From contig NZ_WTYZ01000001.1 in NCBI RefSeq assembly GCF_009827455.1, positions 372,001 through 436,000 of the forward strand: a stretch of 64,000 nt of DNA, given 5' to 3'. The DNA is from Pontixanthobacter aestiaquae. GTDB taxonomy: Bacteria; Pseudomonadota; Alphaproteobacteria; Sphingomonadales; Sphingomonadaceae. Position 1 is the stretch's first letter; each line of letters starts with the position of its first letter. Positions 1-8,470 of the stretch are shown one piece after another. The translations under genes were made by a program, and so were the position numbers. Under the pieces are notes generated by a model. It was not told the origin of the DNA, ran no database searches, and worked only from the letters and a program-made list of their open reading frames with translations.

Positions 1-529
1 CCGTATTGCCCGTGACGTAAATGCTGGCCGGATCGACCGCTTCACGCTTCAAGGCCCCGGCCGCCGTCTGGGTCGGCGCGAAATGTAGAGCGGCAAAGCT
101 GCCGACAATCTTGCGATTGACCTCTTCCGGCCATGGATGATGAATATTGCCGCTGCGCAGGCCCGCTTCGACATGCGCCACAGGGATCTTGCGGTAATAC
201 GCTGCAAGCGCACCGCTCATTGCGGTCGCTGTATCGCCCTGTACGATGACCCAATCGGGCTTTTCTTCGTCGAGAACCTTACCGATCCCTGTCAAAAGAT
301 TGGCGGTCAGCGCATCAAGCGTCTGGTCGGGCTGCATCAGATCAAGGTCATGATCGGGGGAAATGTCAGCTATCTCAAGAACTTGATCGAGCATCCCGCG
401 ATGCTGGCCGGACACACAGACCCGCTGGTCGAACCGCTCATCTCGCTCCAACGCATGGACGAGCGGGAAGAACTTGATGGCTTCGGGACGTGTGCCGAAT
501 ACGCTGAGGATCTTGATTGGCGGGCTCAT
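1..529 (-). CDS. wecB: UDP-N-acetylglucosamine 2-epimerase, 3' end cut by window edge
   Basis: Cytoplasmic epimerase converting UDP-GlcNAc to UDP-ManNAc for surface polysaccharide precursors. Reading leftward from the ATG at 527-529, about 176 residues are visible. They begin MSPPIKILSVFGTRPEAIKF, the family's N-terminal signature, followed by QGDTATAMSGAL and HVEAGLRSGN, both typical of the UDP-GlcNAc 2-epimerase fold. The C-terminal half, including the UDP-binding Rossmann domain, lies off the window. It is the last gene of a minus-strand series, 58 bp after an unknown secreted protein. The family assignment is firm; the polysaccharide it serves cannot be told from here. Confidence 0.93.
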   Translation of the reverse strand, partial: MSPPIKILSVFGTRPEAIKFFPLVHALERDERFDQRVCVSGQHRGMLDQVLEIADISPDHDLDLMQPDQTLDALTANLLTGIGKVLDEEKPDWVIVQGDTATAMSGALAAYYRKIPVAHVEAGLRSGNIHHPWPEEVNRKIVGSFAALHFAPTQTAAGALKREAVDPASIYVTGNT

Positions 530-587
530 GCGCAGCGGCTTACGACAGGAAGGTTAATTCTGCCTATCTGTGGGTTAACTTCATGGC

Positions 588-1172
588 TCAGCCTTCTGGC
601 GTAGCGTTCGGATCGGGCAGAGGCTCTGCCTCGGCTGCGTTGCCTTCATCACCCGGGAGCGGCGCATCGCGCTCTTTCTCCAGACGCTCGAGATATTCGC
701 GTTCGATCGCCTCGACCCGCTCTTGTTCCTCGGCCGCATCTTCGTCGATCGTCGCCAAGCGTTCGGCGCGGGCTTCCTCGATGAGCTGGCCAAAGCGGAT
801 ATTTTTGCTTTCACCTTTCTCGCCATAGGCAGCTTTGATCATCTGGTCCGTGCAGCCAGTAATGCCGCCAGCGCCAGTCGGTGAGCAAGACATGGTGCCA
901 AACGATCCGACAGTTTCGAAACTCTCGACACGCTCCGCCCACGCTACATTCTCGCCGCTGTCACTCTCACGCAGATTCTCCGGGATACGATACCGTTCGC
1001 CTTCTGCTTTTCGCGCGCAAACATTAATGACGTCCTCTGTCGATTCGGGACACTCGTCATCGCCGTAGATAATGACCATATTGACCTTATCGCCCGCGTC
1101 GTCCTGCGCGGCAGCAGGCGTGGCCAGAATCACGGATGCAGTTATTAATGTGGCAGCGAGTAGGTTTTTCAT
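588..1172 (-). CDS. Secreted hypothetical protein with four cysteines
   Basis: I do not recognise this 194-residue protein. It starts with a clear Sec signal peptide (MKNLLAATLITASVILATPAAAQ, cleavage after AQ), so it should be periplasmic. The mature part has four cysteines in DDECPES, NVCARK, TMSCSPTG and ITGCTDQ, enough for two disulfides. Residues about 120-170 are rich in Glu, Arg and Ala and are probably a long helix, followed by an acidic Pro-rich tail ending PNATPEG. It sits between coq7 (107 bp upstream) and wecB on the same strand. A DsbB gene lies two genes upstream, which fits a disulfide-bonded product but proves nothing. Confidence 0.75.
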   Translation of the reverse strand: MKNLLAATLITASVILATPAAAQDDAGDKVNMVIIYGDDECPESTEDVINVCARKAEGERYRIPENLRESDSGENVAWAERVESFETVGSFGTMSCSPTGAGGITGCTDQMIKAAYGEKGESKNIRFGQLIEEARAERLATIDEDAAEEQERVEAIEREYLERLEKERDAPLPGDEGNAAEAEPLPDPNATPEG

Positions 1173-1278
1173 CGGTCAAATCCCGTGACAAATAATCATA
1201 AGCGGCACTAAGCGCGCGATGCGCTGAACACTATATGAAGCGCACAAAAGGGTGAAGTGGTTCCCGCGCGACTCTGCT

Positions 1279-1815
1279 CTAGATACGCTCTGCCAGTTTG
1301 ATGGCAACTTTGCAGCCAAGGCGAATCGCGCCCGATAACAGCGGATAGGCGGGCGCTTTCTCGGCGCCGGCAGCCAAAGCGGCGTCGCGATGCTCGCGCT
1401 CATCCTCGCGAAATTCCTCGATCATCTGCGCCAGCTCTGGATCTGCATCGTCTTCTCCCAGCGCATCAAGCTGGTCCGAGTAATGCTTATCGATCTCGGT
1501 CTCGACCGCCGCAGTACACGCCATGGCCGCTTCGGGACCCAGCAGAGCCGTTCCCGCACCCAGCGCATAGCCCGCTGCCGACCAGAATGGGTGCAGCACA
1601 GTCGGGCGCACGCCGCGCCGTGCCATCAGCTCATTGAATTTCTCGTGGTGGCGATCTTCTTCGGCTGCCATCGCGGAAATCTCCGCAGACATCGGATGGC
1701 GATCTCCCATTACGGCTAGCTGGCCGGCGTAGATACGCGTCGCACCAAATTCGCCCGCCTGATCTACCCGGATCATCCGGTCAATTTTCACTTTGCTCTT
1801 ATTGATCGTACTCAT
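1279..1815 (-). CDS. coq7: Demethoxyubiquinone hydroxylase, Coq7 family
   Basis: Diiron hydroxylase of ubiquinone biosynthesis that hydroxylates the ring position left open before the last O-methylation, acting at the inner membrane. The 178-residue protein keeps the six-ligand diiron set of the family: Glu22 (QAGEFGA), E53xxH56, a central Glu near 105-107 (ETEIDKHY), and E139xxH142. I start it at MSTINKSK (ATG 1813-1815), because this overlaps the dsbB stop by four bases (ATGA) and matches the usual family start; the longer open frame upstream lies inside dsbB. It closes the nadD-to-coq7 minus-strand run. Confidence 0.94.
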   Translation of the reverse strand: MSTINKSKVKIDRMIRVDQAGEFGATRIYAGQLAVMGDRHPMSAEISAMAAEEDRHHEKFNELMARRGVRPTVLHPFWSAAGYALGAGTALLGPEAAMACTAAVETEIDKHYSDQLDALGEDDADPELAQMIEEFREDEREHRDAALAAGAEKAPAYPLLSGAIRLGCKVAIKLAERI

Positions 1816-2285
1816 GCGCGACCTTTGAACAGTAAAGCCATATTCGCGCAACCCGCGCCGCAAGAGATCAGAAAATTCCACCCGGCAAGGCTTATGCCGA
1901 ACAAGTCCCATGGCGATTTGTCACAACGGACTATTGGAGCGGTCATTATGGCATCAACAGCGCTGACCCCCGCCACGGCCGCAGTGACCGCGCAGTCGGT
2001 GATCCCTTCCCACCAACCATATTCGACGCCCGCGTGAAAGCCGCCAATCAGCCCCGAAACGACCATTGCAAGTGCGGAGAGCGTAACGAGTACACGCTTG
2101 GGCGGCGCAACAATAGAGAGCGCAGCGAAACCCAGCGCAGCGAAATGCGGCCAACGCTGCCACCAGCACATTTCGCACGGGAACAGGCCGAAAACGTACT
2201 CAGATATATAAGCGCCGCCGAGCAGCAATGCCGGAATCGCTAACGCAAGCCTCTGCGCCATTCTGCCGTGGGGCGATTCGATCAT
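1812..2285 (-). CDS. dsbB: Disulfide bond formation protein, DsbB family
   Basis: Inner-membrane quinone reductase that would reoxidise a DsbA partner. The 157-residue protein has four hydrophobic segments, the first-pair motif CEMC in a CEMCWWQRWPH context after the first segment, and a second pair of cysteines in ITDCAV and VRCDKSPW on the second periplasmic loop. The GWNFLISCG stretch leads into the last membrane segment. It starts three bases after the ctpA stop and ends in a four-base overlap with coq7, so the three are translationally linked. No dsbA is visible in the window. Confidence 0.9.
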   Translation of the reverse strand: MIESPHGRMAQRLALAIPALLLGGAYISEYVFGLFPCEMCWWQRWPHFAALGFAALSIVAPPKRVLVTLSALAMVVSGLIGGFHAGVEYGWWEGITDCAVTAAVAGVSAVDAIMTAPIVRCDKSPWDLFGISLAGWNFLISCGAGCANMALLFKGRA

Positions 2286-2288
2286 TGC

Positions 2289-3641
2289 CTAGTCCCGGCG
2301 GGCTACGGTGGTGGTCTTGGTCCGGCGCAGCGTTTCCAGAGCATAATGGAGCTGGAAGTCGTCGACACCCTGCTCTTTCAGTTCATCCGCCGTCAGCTGG
2401 AAGCGCGGATCATCGAGCTTGTCCGTTTCCATATCCTTGTCTTCCAGCGCCAATTCATTGACCAAATGTCCGCGCAGATCGGATTCGCGCATCTGGAACT
2501 TGGCGCGCTTCGCGTAATCCGGGTCGGATAGTTGCGGAACTTTAATATCGGGCGTGATCCCGCCTTCCTGCACCGACTTCCCTGCCGGCGTGTAGTAGCG
2601 CGCGGTCGTCAGTTTCAGAGCGCTATCACGGCCCAGTGCTAACAATGTTTGCACACTGCCTTTGCCGAAGCTTTGCTGGCCCATAATCACCGCGCGGCGG
2701 TGATCCTGCAGCGCGCCTGCGACGATCTCCGAAGCGGAGGCTGAGCCCGCATCGATCAGAACCACAACTGGCAGATCGGATGCGATCGCACCGCGAAATA
2801 CCGATTCGGAATCATAGTAGATAGTTTCACCACGAGCGCGCCCCCGCTGCGAGACGATCCGGCCCTCTTCAAGAAACAGGTCGGACAAAGCCACCGCCTC
2901 ATCGAGCGAACCACCCGGGTTCGAGCGCAGATCGAGGACCAAGCCGCTCACGCGACCCGTAGCTTCCTTGCGAATCGCTTGCCACGCTTTGAAGACATCG
3001 GAACCAACATCGCGGGAGAATTCGTTGACCGCAATAACACCGATATTGCCATCAGCCAGCGAGTGCGTGACCGGCTCAAGCTCGATCACGCCGCGCGTAA
3101 CCGTCACGTCAAATGGCTCGTCGCGGCCAGAGCGGAATACAGTCAGGCGAATGGAAGTACCTGCGGGCCCGCGCATGCGGCTGACGGCTTCATCAAGATC
3201 GCCGCCGTAAATCAACTCTCCATCGAGGTGGGTAATGTAATCGCCGGCCTTGATACCCGCTTTGTCAGCGGGACTGCCACGGAACGGTGAAATGATCTTT
3301 ACCGCGCCGTCGTCCATTATGACCGAAAGGCCCAAACCTGAATAATTGCCATCGATCATCGTTTCGAGGCGTTGGAGGTCCGACCCATCGAGATAGCCCG
3401 AATGAGGGTCGAGCGATGAGAGCATTCCATCAATCGCACCGCGGATCAGCTTCTCGTCATCGACTTCCTCAACGTAATTGGCTTTAATCTGCTGATAGGT
3501 CGCAAACAGCTTGGCAAACTCCGGGCCAACGCGCCCGTCAACCTGTGCAAACCCGGCAGTGGTCGCCGGAATAAGCGCGACAGCGGTAACAAGCGCAGCG
3601 GAGCGAGCAAGTGAGGCAAATTTGATGCGAGCCAGTTTCAT
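2289..3641 (-). CDS. ctpA: Carboxyl-terminal processing protease, S41A family
   Basis: Periplasmic serine protease that trims or degrades proteins from the C terminus; in alphaproteobacteria it is tied to envelope and peptidoglycan-hydrolase control. The 450-residue protein has a signal sequence ending TTAGFAQ, a PDZ domain at about 95-185 (SGLGLSV, DKAGIKAGDYI), and the S41 core. The Ser-Lys dyad is visible: Ser302 in GSASASE and Lys327 in FGKGSVQ, 25 residues apart as in the family. It follows the EnvC-like gene by 166 bp and precedes dsbB by three bases. The EnvC-CtpA pairing is common and suggests joint action on the cell wall. Confidence 0.95.
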   Translation of the reverse strand: MKLARIKFASLARSAALVTAVALIPATTAGFAQVDGRVGPEFAKLFATYQQIKANYVEEVDDEKLIRGAIDGMLSSLDPHSGYLDGSDLQRLETMIDGNYSGLGLSVIMDDGAVKIISPFRGSPADKAGIKAGDYITHLDGELIYGGDLDEAVSRMRGPAGTSIRLTVFRSGRDEPFDVTVTRGVIELEPVTHSLADGNIGVIAVNEFSRDVGSDVFKAWQAIRKEATGRVSGLVLDLRSNPGGSLDEAVALSDLFLEEGRIVSQRGRARGETIYYDSESVFRGAIASDLPVVVLIDAGSASASEIVAGALQDHRRAVIMGQQSFGKGSVQTLLALGRDSALKLTTARYYTPAGKSVQEGGITPDIKVPQLSDPDYAKRAKFQMRESDLRGHLVNELALEDKDMETDKLDDPRFQLTADELKEQGVDDFQLHYALETLRRTKTTTVARRD

Positions 3642-3807
3642 AGATCAAGCCTTTCGATTCCAGCAGACCCTATCGCGCAAGCTTGCTGAATACCAGATGA
3701 GGAATGTTGATCCTCGCGCAGCGTCCCACGCTGGGGCGAACGGTTTTGAAGCATTAACTGGTAAGCTCCAATGAATCGGCCGATGCAAGGCCGATAAATA
3801 GCCAGGG

Positions 3808-5022
3808 CTATTGCAGATATCGGAGCGGGTTTACCGGCGTCCCGTCGCGGCGCAGTTCGAATGTGACCACTGGCCGTTCGCCACCGGCAACCCCGAGCGG
3901 TGATCCGGATACAAGTTCCTGGCCGACGCTGATGTCGGTGCGCGCCAGACCCGTGACCAAGCTGGTCCAGCCACCTTCATGTTCGATAATAACAATCCGG
4001 TCATAGCCCCGATAGGGTCCAGCGAAAGCAACCCGTCCTTCGGCAGGCGCGACAATCTGGGCGCCTGCGCGCGGTGAGAGCGAGATGCCTGAGTTGCGCA
4101 CTCCGCCGTCGCTTGCTTCTCCGAAGCCAGCAATTGTCCGGCCTGATACGGGTAGGCGAAACCCCGAGGAGGGAGCGGTTGTCGTTGGTATCGGTGACGG
4201 CGTACCGCTGGCGAGCGATGTTTGCGGGCTGCTGGGACGCATCGTTGGCCCCGGCAAAGCTGCCAATTCCTTGCGCAGGCTCCCCGCAGCGTCGAGTTGG
4301 TCGACGAGCGAGTCCAGATCGCGCGCCTCTTCCGCTAGGGCGAGTGCACGTTCCACTTCACGATCGGCATCTCCGCTCGCTTGGCGCGATGCCAAGCGCT
4401 GGCGCGTTTCAAGCGCCGCAAGGCTAGTGCGCCGTTCGCCGAGCTGTTCTTCGCTATCGCGCAATGCCGCAAGCGCCTGTTGCGCCTCATTTTCCAGAGC
4501 CAGGCCCTTTTCGATTTCGCCGCGGAGAGCCGCAGTGCGTTTGCGGACCTCAGGGATCGTGCTTTCGAGCATGGCGCGCAAATACACGGTTTCGCGCAAA
4601 CTGCCCGGTTTTAAGACCGATAGCGCCAATGGCCGGCGCGCAAGCTTTTGTAGTGCGCCCGTCAGCCGCACAAGCGGGCCACGCCGCGCGGCCAGCCGCC
4701 GGTTTAATGTGTTTTGCTGATCACCAATCAGTGCGATGCGCGCTTCTGCAGCTGCTATGCCCGCTTCCGCCTGCTGTATCCGCGCGGCCAATGCGGCGGC
4801 TTCGGTGGCGGTCTTCTGCGCCGCTTCAGTGGCGGCGCGGGCTTCCGCCTCTAACCGCTTGCCGCGCTTTTCTGCCTCATCTGCTTCACTAAGCGCCCTG
4901 TTTAGCGCCTCACGCGTGGTCGCCGGATCGTCAAATACTGCGTCGCGCTGCGCAAACGCGACTGTTGCCACCGCCGCTGAAAGGACAAATCCAATGCCGA
5001 GAAATTTGGGCGTTAACCGCAT
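3808..5022 (-). CDS. envC: EnvC-like murein hydrolase activator with degenerate LytM domain
   Basis: Periplasmic coiled-coil protein expected to activate amidases during septal wall splitting. The 404 residues comprise a signal peptide (cleavage near VAFAQ), a long Ala/Glu/Arg-rich coiled coil at about 30-255, a Pro/Ser-rich linker, and a C-terminal LytM domain at about 290-404. The zinc ligands of M23 enzymes are missing: the usual HxGxD is NSGIS here and the usual HLHFE is VVTFELR. It should therefore be an activator and not an enzyme, like EnvC. It sits directly after rlmH with a four-base gap. Confidence 0.88.
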   Translation of the reverse strand: MRLTPKFLGIGFVLSAAVATVAFAQRDAVFDDPATTREALNRALSEADEAEKRGKRLEAEARAATEAAQKTATEAAALAARIQQAEAGIAAAEARIALIGDQQNTLNRRLAARRGPLVRLTGALQKLARRPLALSVLKPGSLRETVYLRAMLESTIPEVRKRTAALRGEIEKGLALENEAQQALAALRDSEEQLGERRTSLAALETRQRLASRQASGDADREVERALALAEEARDLDSLVDQLDAAGSLRKELAALPGPTMRPSSPQTSLASGTPSPIPTTTAPSSGFRLPVSGRTIAGFGEASDGGVRNSGISLSPRAGAQIVAPAEGRVAFAGPYRGYDRIVIIEHEGGWTSLVTGLARTDISVGQELVSGSPLGVAGGERPVVTFELRRDGTPVNPLRYLQ

Positions 5023-5026
5023 TCAC

Positions 5027-5449
5027 CTACCCTGCACGATGATAGGGATGGCCCGCAAGGATTGTCGTGGCGCGGTAGAGTTGCTCCATCAACATTGCCC
5101 GGGCCATCAAATGCGGCCAAGTGGCCTTACCAAATGCGATCAGCACGTCTGCGCTGTCCCGCTCTGCGCGCGTGTGACCATCCGCCGCCCCGATCACAAA
5201 GCGCGCTTCGCGCATGCCGTCGTCGCGCCAGCCGCCTAACAACTTGGCGAAACGTTCGGAATCGAATTGCTGCCCTCGCTCATCAAGCAACACGGTTTTG
5301 CAAGGCGTCTGAGGTTCGGGAATCTTGCCGCCAGTTTCAGGCAGTTCAGTGAGTTTCACCGGCCACGTCAGCCGCTTCTCGTAACGCGCAACCAGTTCGG
5401 CCTCTGGAGAGCGGGCGATCTTTCCGCGCGCAATGACATGAAGCTGCAT
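5027..5449 (-). CDS. rlmH: 23S rRNA (pseudouridine-1915-N3)-methyltransferase
   Basis: SPOUT-family methyltransferase acting on helix 69 of assembled 70S ribosomes. The 140-residue length is close to the family norm (about 155 in E. coli). It begins MQLHVIARGKI and carries the SAM-knot sequence FVIGAADGH and the conserved C-terminal EQLYRATTILAGHPYHRAG. It lies 24 bp after rsfS and four bases before the EnvC-like gene, the usual alphaproteobacterial order nadD-rsfS-rlmH-M23-ctpA. Confidence 0.96.
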   Translation of the reverse strand: MQLHVIARGKIARSPEAELVARYEKRLTWPVKLTELPETGGKIPEPQTPCKTVLLDERGQQFDSERFAKLLGGWRDDGMREARFVIGAADGHTRAERDSADVLIAFGKATWPHLMARAMLMEQLYRATTILAGHPYHRAG

Positions 5450-5473
5450 GGATCAGTTCCGCGCAGCTAGTTC

Positions 5474-5905
5474 TTAGGCGTTGCCCGATGCCACCGGAGG
5501 CGCATCACCGAAAGCCCACATCCGCTCGAGATTGTAGAAGCTCCTGACTTCCGGACGGAACAGATGAACGACCACATCGCCGCCATCGACCAGCACCCAA
5601 TCGGCGGCAGGCAGACCTTCCAAGCGGACCGGGCCATGCCCGTCTTTCTTAATCCGCTCGGCCAGCTTCTGCGCCATCGACGCGACCTGGCGTGTCGAGC
5701 GGCCCGACGCGATCACCATATGATCGGCGATGCTCGATTTACCTTCTAGCGGGATCGTCACGATATCTTGCGCCTGATCATCGTCGAGCTGTGACAGCAC
5801 AGTGGCGAGCGGCGAGCCCGGTTCAGCCTTGACCTCAGTCATAGCGGAATCGGCATTAGTTGGTGGCGCCTCAGTCATAGGCGTTCTGGATACCTCGGTT
5901 ATCAT
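5474..5905 (-). CDS. rsfS: Ribosome silencing factor RsfS
   Basis: Binds ribosomal protein L14 and blocks subunit joining when nutrients are short. The 143-residue protein contains the RsfS/Iojap core: DIVTIPLEGKSSIADHMVIA, GRSTRQVASMA, and ADWVLVDGGDVVVHLFRPEV with the trailing YNLERMW. The first 30 residues are low-complexity, and a second in-frame ATG (residue 10, MTEAPP) could also be the start; neither has a clear ribosome binding site. It lies between nadD and rlmH on the same strand. Confidence 0.95.
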   Translation of the reverse strand: MITEVSRTPMTEAPPTNADSAMTEVKAEPGSPLATVLSQLDDDQAQDIVTIPLEGKSSIADHMVIASGRSTRQVASMAQKLAERIKKDGHGPVRLEGLPAADWVLVDGGDVVVHLFRPEVRSFYNLERMWAFGDAPPVASGNA

Positions 5906-5959
5906 GAATGAACTTTGTATAATTGTGAAATGAGGATGGTGAGCAGCCTATCATGCTGC

Positions 5960-6607
5960 TCAAATCGCTTCATCTGTTGAAACTATGCGGTGAGTCACTT
6001 GGTCACGCAGCGAATAGGTCGACAATCGGGATGCCCAGTTCGGGTCGGCCTGCCGGATAGCGGTAGCCGAGCGGGAATCGGGGTCAAATCGTAATGTCAC
6101 CAGTGCCGGTGCGCTCCTTATGGTCCCTTGTCTAAACTGCGCTGCAGACATCCGGTAACGCCTGAGCCACGCCATTGCGGGACTGGCAACAGCATCCGCC
6201 TCATAGCCGGGCCTCGCGATGACCGCAATCGGCATTGTTCTCGCGATATCGCGCCAGCGCCGCCAGCGGTGAAATTGCGCGAGATTGTCCGAGCCCATCA
6301 GCCATGTGAAATCGCGTTTGGGATAGCGCACGGTGATCTTCTTGAGCGTATCGACGGTATAGCGAGTCTGCATTTCCCGCTCAATCGCGGTGACCTTAAT
6401 CGGCACTCGTCTGGCTTGCTCGATCGCGGACTGCATCCGCGCGGTAAGGGGTGCCATGCCCTGTTTCGGTTTCAACGGATTGCCAGGCGAAACCAGCCAC
6501 CAAATCTCATCCAGCCCTAGCGCCTCCATCGCGAACAGCGAAACCCGGCGATGTCCGCCATGCGCAGGGTTGAAACTGCCGCCAAGAAGCCCTGTCCGGA
6601 TCGTCAT
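5960..6607 (-). CDS. nadD: Nicotinate-nucleotide adenylyltransferase
   Basis: Adenylates nicotinate mononucleotide in NAD synthesis. The nucleotidyltransferase signature is at the N terminus (LLGGSFNPAHGGHRRVS, with the HxGH-type HGGH), followed by WLVSPGNPLKP, WLMGSDNLAQFHRW, and the C-terminal SATAIR version of the ISSTxIR motif. I choose the ATG at 6605-6607 because AGGTGA stands five bases upstream; the open frame also contains a GTG nine bases earlier that overlaps this ribosome binding site. First gene of the minus-strand run and divergent from the M23-bactofilin pair. Confidence 0.95.
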   Translation of the reverse strand: MTIRTGLLGGSFNPAHGGHRRVSLFAMEALGLDEIWWLVSPGNPLKPKQGMAPLTARMQSAIEQARRVPIKVTAIEREMQTRYTVDTLKKITVRYPKRDFTWLMGSDNLAQFHRWRRWRDIARTMPIAVIARPGYEADAVASPAMAWLRRYRMSAAQFRQGTIRSAPALVTLRFDPDSRSATAIRQADPNWASRLSTYSLRDQVTHRIVSTDEAI

Positions 6608-6861
6608 GCGGATCACCTAGCACCAGCCGCAAGTTCTGTCAGGCGGTCAGATCGTGTTGCGAATCGGATCTTTAAACCGCAAAGATTGAGCGATTCGCAA
6701 ACTGAATCTCTACAAACTTGGGAACGTTCAAACGTTTCATCGCGGGATTCCGTCGATTCGGCTTCGAATGTCCTTACGCCAGGGTAAACCGATTCGACCC
6801 TCGACGATTCCCGTGCTAGCTGCGCCGCTCAATAAAGATAACGGGTCGTGGGGACTTTCCA
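6608..6861. promoter_or_regulatory. Divergent promoter region nadD / M23, dense in GANTC sites
   Basis: This 254-base gap has no gene. It holds seven GANTC sites at 6661, 6692, 6704, 6746, 6755, 6791 and 6806, against fewer than one expected by chance in that 150-base stretch. GANTC is the CcrM methylation site of alphaproteobacteria and, when methylated, part of GcrA-controlled promoters (family knowledge). A near-repeat AACGTT-C-AAACGTTT lies at 6723-6737. Control of the M23-bactofilin genes by cell-cycle methylation is an inference. Confidence 0.6.
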
Positions 6862-8031
6862 TTGGTTAAAAACATAACAGCAGACGGTTGGCGTAACCGT
6901 TTGGCTGACTGGTTCCCGGACCGCGAATTTTTCATGCGGTCGCAGGGTCAAGTTCGCTTCATCAAGGTATCGTCCAAAGTGCAGAAAATCGCAGCGCTTG
7001 TGGTGCTTGCGGCCCTGCTCGCTTGGGGTATCTCCATGGCGGTTATGGCTTGGGCTCAATATCAAGCCCAAGCGGAGCGCTCATCTCTTCTTGAGCGCGA
7101 GGCGCGCGTCGCGACGACACAAGAACGTATTGACGCATATTCAGGCGACATTGACAAAGTTGCAGCTGATCTGGCTGCACGACAGGATTTTGTCGAAGCG
7201 GCAGCAGCAGCGCTTCCGGAAGACATTACTGACCAATCTGAGGCAGACACGGTTAGCGATTCGGCAAGTGAAGCGACTGAAACTGTTTCCAAGATCAGTG
7301 CGTTGATTCCCGAAGCCGCAGCGCTCGCCGAATTGGAAGCGCGGCAGCTGGCATTTGTGGAGCGATTGACACGTTTCGCTGACCGCCGCGCAGCACGCGC
7401 TGCCAGCGCTATTCGTCAACTCGGCCTTGATCCGCGCGCAATAGAACAGTCTGCGAGTCAGGAAGCCATGGGCGGCCCTCTCAACACCCTGTCGACCAGC
7501 GCGGACGGCAATATCGATCCGCGCTTCGAACGGCTTGGCCTCAGCATGGCCCGCATGGCTGCGCTGGAACGCGGCTTACAAGGTATACCGCAAGTCGCCC
7601 CCGCTAATCCCGAGTCCATTTCGTCAGGCTTCGGTTATCGCCGCGATCCTTTCACTCGCCGGGGCGCAATGCATTCTGGCCTGGATTTCAAAGGCCCTCG
7701 CGGCGCGCCAATCTATTCTGCGGCCCAAGGCACTGTGTCATATGTCGGTTGGAAATCTGGCTACGGAAAAACGGTCGAAGTCAGCCATGGTAACGGATTG
7801 ATGACACGCTACGCTCACATGTCCAGATTCGCAGCCGCTGTGGGGCAGGATGTCGCCGCCGGTGACGTCATTGGCGCGATTGGCAATACAGGCCGCTCAA
7901 CCGGCCCGCACTTGCATTTCGAAGTGCGTATTAACGGCCGCGCGGTAAACCCGCGCCCTTTCTTGGAGAAAGCCCCCCATGTTCTCAAAAAAGCCCGAGC
8001 AGCAGACGCCCCGCGTCAGCCAGGCGAGTAA
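6862..8031 (+). CDS. M23 family peptidoglycan endopeptidase, membrane-anchored
   Basis: Zinc DD-endopeptidase predicted to cut peptide crosslinks in peptidoglycan. The 389-residue protein has a cytoplasmic N terminus, one membrane segment at about 42-64, a coiled region to about 190 and a C-terminal LytM domain. The catalytic set is intact: His271 and Asp275 in HSGLDF, and HLHFE with His350 and His352. The frame opens at a TTG (6862); an in-frame ATG at 6934 (MRSQGQ) is an alternative, but the preceding FPDREFF looks conserved in relatives as I know them. It overlaps the bactofilin gene by 53 bp, a conserved pair in which the bactofilin localises the hydrolase. Confidence 0.92.
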   Translation: MVKNITADGWRNRLADWFPDREFFMRSQGQVRFIKVSSKVQKIAALVVLAALLAWGISMAVMAWAQYQAQAERSSLLEREARVATTQERIDAYSGDIDKVAADLAARQDFVEAAAAALPEDITDQSEADTVSDSASEATETVSKISALIPEAAALAELEARQLAFVERLTRFADRRAARAASAIRQLGLDPRAIEQSASQEAMGGPLNTLSTSADGNIDPRFERLGLSMARMAALERGLQGIPQVAPANPESISSGFGYRRDPFTRRGAMHSGLDFKGPRGAPIYSAAQGTVSYVGWKSGYGKTVEVSHGNGLMTRYAHMSRFAAAVGQDVAAGDVIGAIGNTGRSTGPHLHFEVRINGRAVNPRPFLEKAPHVLKKARAADAPRQPGE

Positions 8032-8434
8032 TTTCATGTCCAGCAAGAACTCGACCTTTTCGGTGATAGGTTCGGATGTGACCATCAAAGGGGATGTGTC
8101 GGCATCAACCGAACTGCATGTTGACGGTGCCATTGAAGGTGACATCACCTGCGCCTCACTCGTTCAGGGTGAAGCGAGTAACATCAACGGCGCGATCAAA
8201 GCGGAATCCGCCCGCATGGCTGGTACGCTTACCGGCTCTATTACCGCACGCGAGTTGGTCATTCTAAAATCCGCCAAGATCCACGGCGATGTGCAGTATG
8301 ACGCATTGACAATTGAGCAAGGCGCACAAGTTGAAGGACGTTTTGCACTTCAGGGATCGCAAAACACCGGTTCTACCAAGGGTAAATCAGCGGCCGGTAG
8401 CGACGAGGAGCCCAAGCTCATCGTCGCGAACTAA
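7979..8434 (+). CDS. bacA: Bactofilin, polymer-forming cytoskeletal protein
   Basis: Self-assembling beta-helical cytoskeletal protein used to place cell-wall enzymes. The 151-residue protein has a short disordered N terminus, then the DUF583 bactofilin core from about residue 28 (SVIGSDVTIKGDVSASTEL, VDGAIEGDI, INGAIKAE, KIHGDVQYDALTIEQGAQVE) whose hydrophobic/Gly repeats form the right-handed beta-helix, and a disordered C terminus. Its ATG lies inside the 3' end of the M23 gene in another frame (53-bp overlap), so the two are probably translated together. Confidence 0.95.
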   Translation: MFSKKPEQQTPRVSQASNFMSSKNSTFSVIGSDVTIKGDVSASTELHVDGAIEGDITCASLVQGEASNINGAIKAESARMAGTLTGSITARELVILKSAKIHGDVQYDALTIEQGAQVEGRFALQGSQNTGSTKGKSAAGSDEEPKLIVAN

Positions 8435-8438
8435 GCGC

Positions 8439-8470
8439 GCCCGTTCGAGCGGGCTCATATCAAATTATTT
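8439..8470 (+). terminator. Weak hairpin terminator after bactofilin
   Basis: A GCCCG / CGGGC stem (8439-8443 with 8450-8454) is followed by an AT-rich stretch ending in five T at 8466-8470. It lies between the convergent bactofilin and fadD genes and overlaps the fadD stop. The stem is short, so confidence is low. Confidence 0.35.

Noticed and set aside
137..604. 155-residue plus-strand frame over wecB
   Set aside because: The minus strand encodes an unmistakable UDP-GlcNAc 2-epimerase here.
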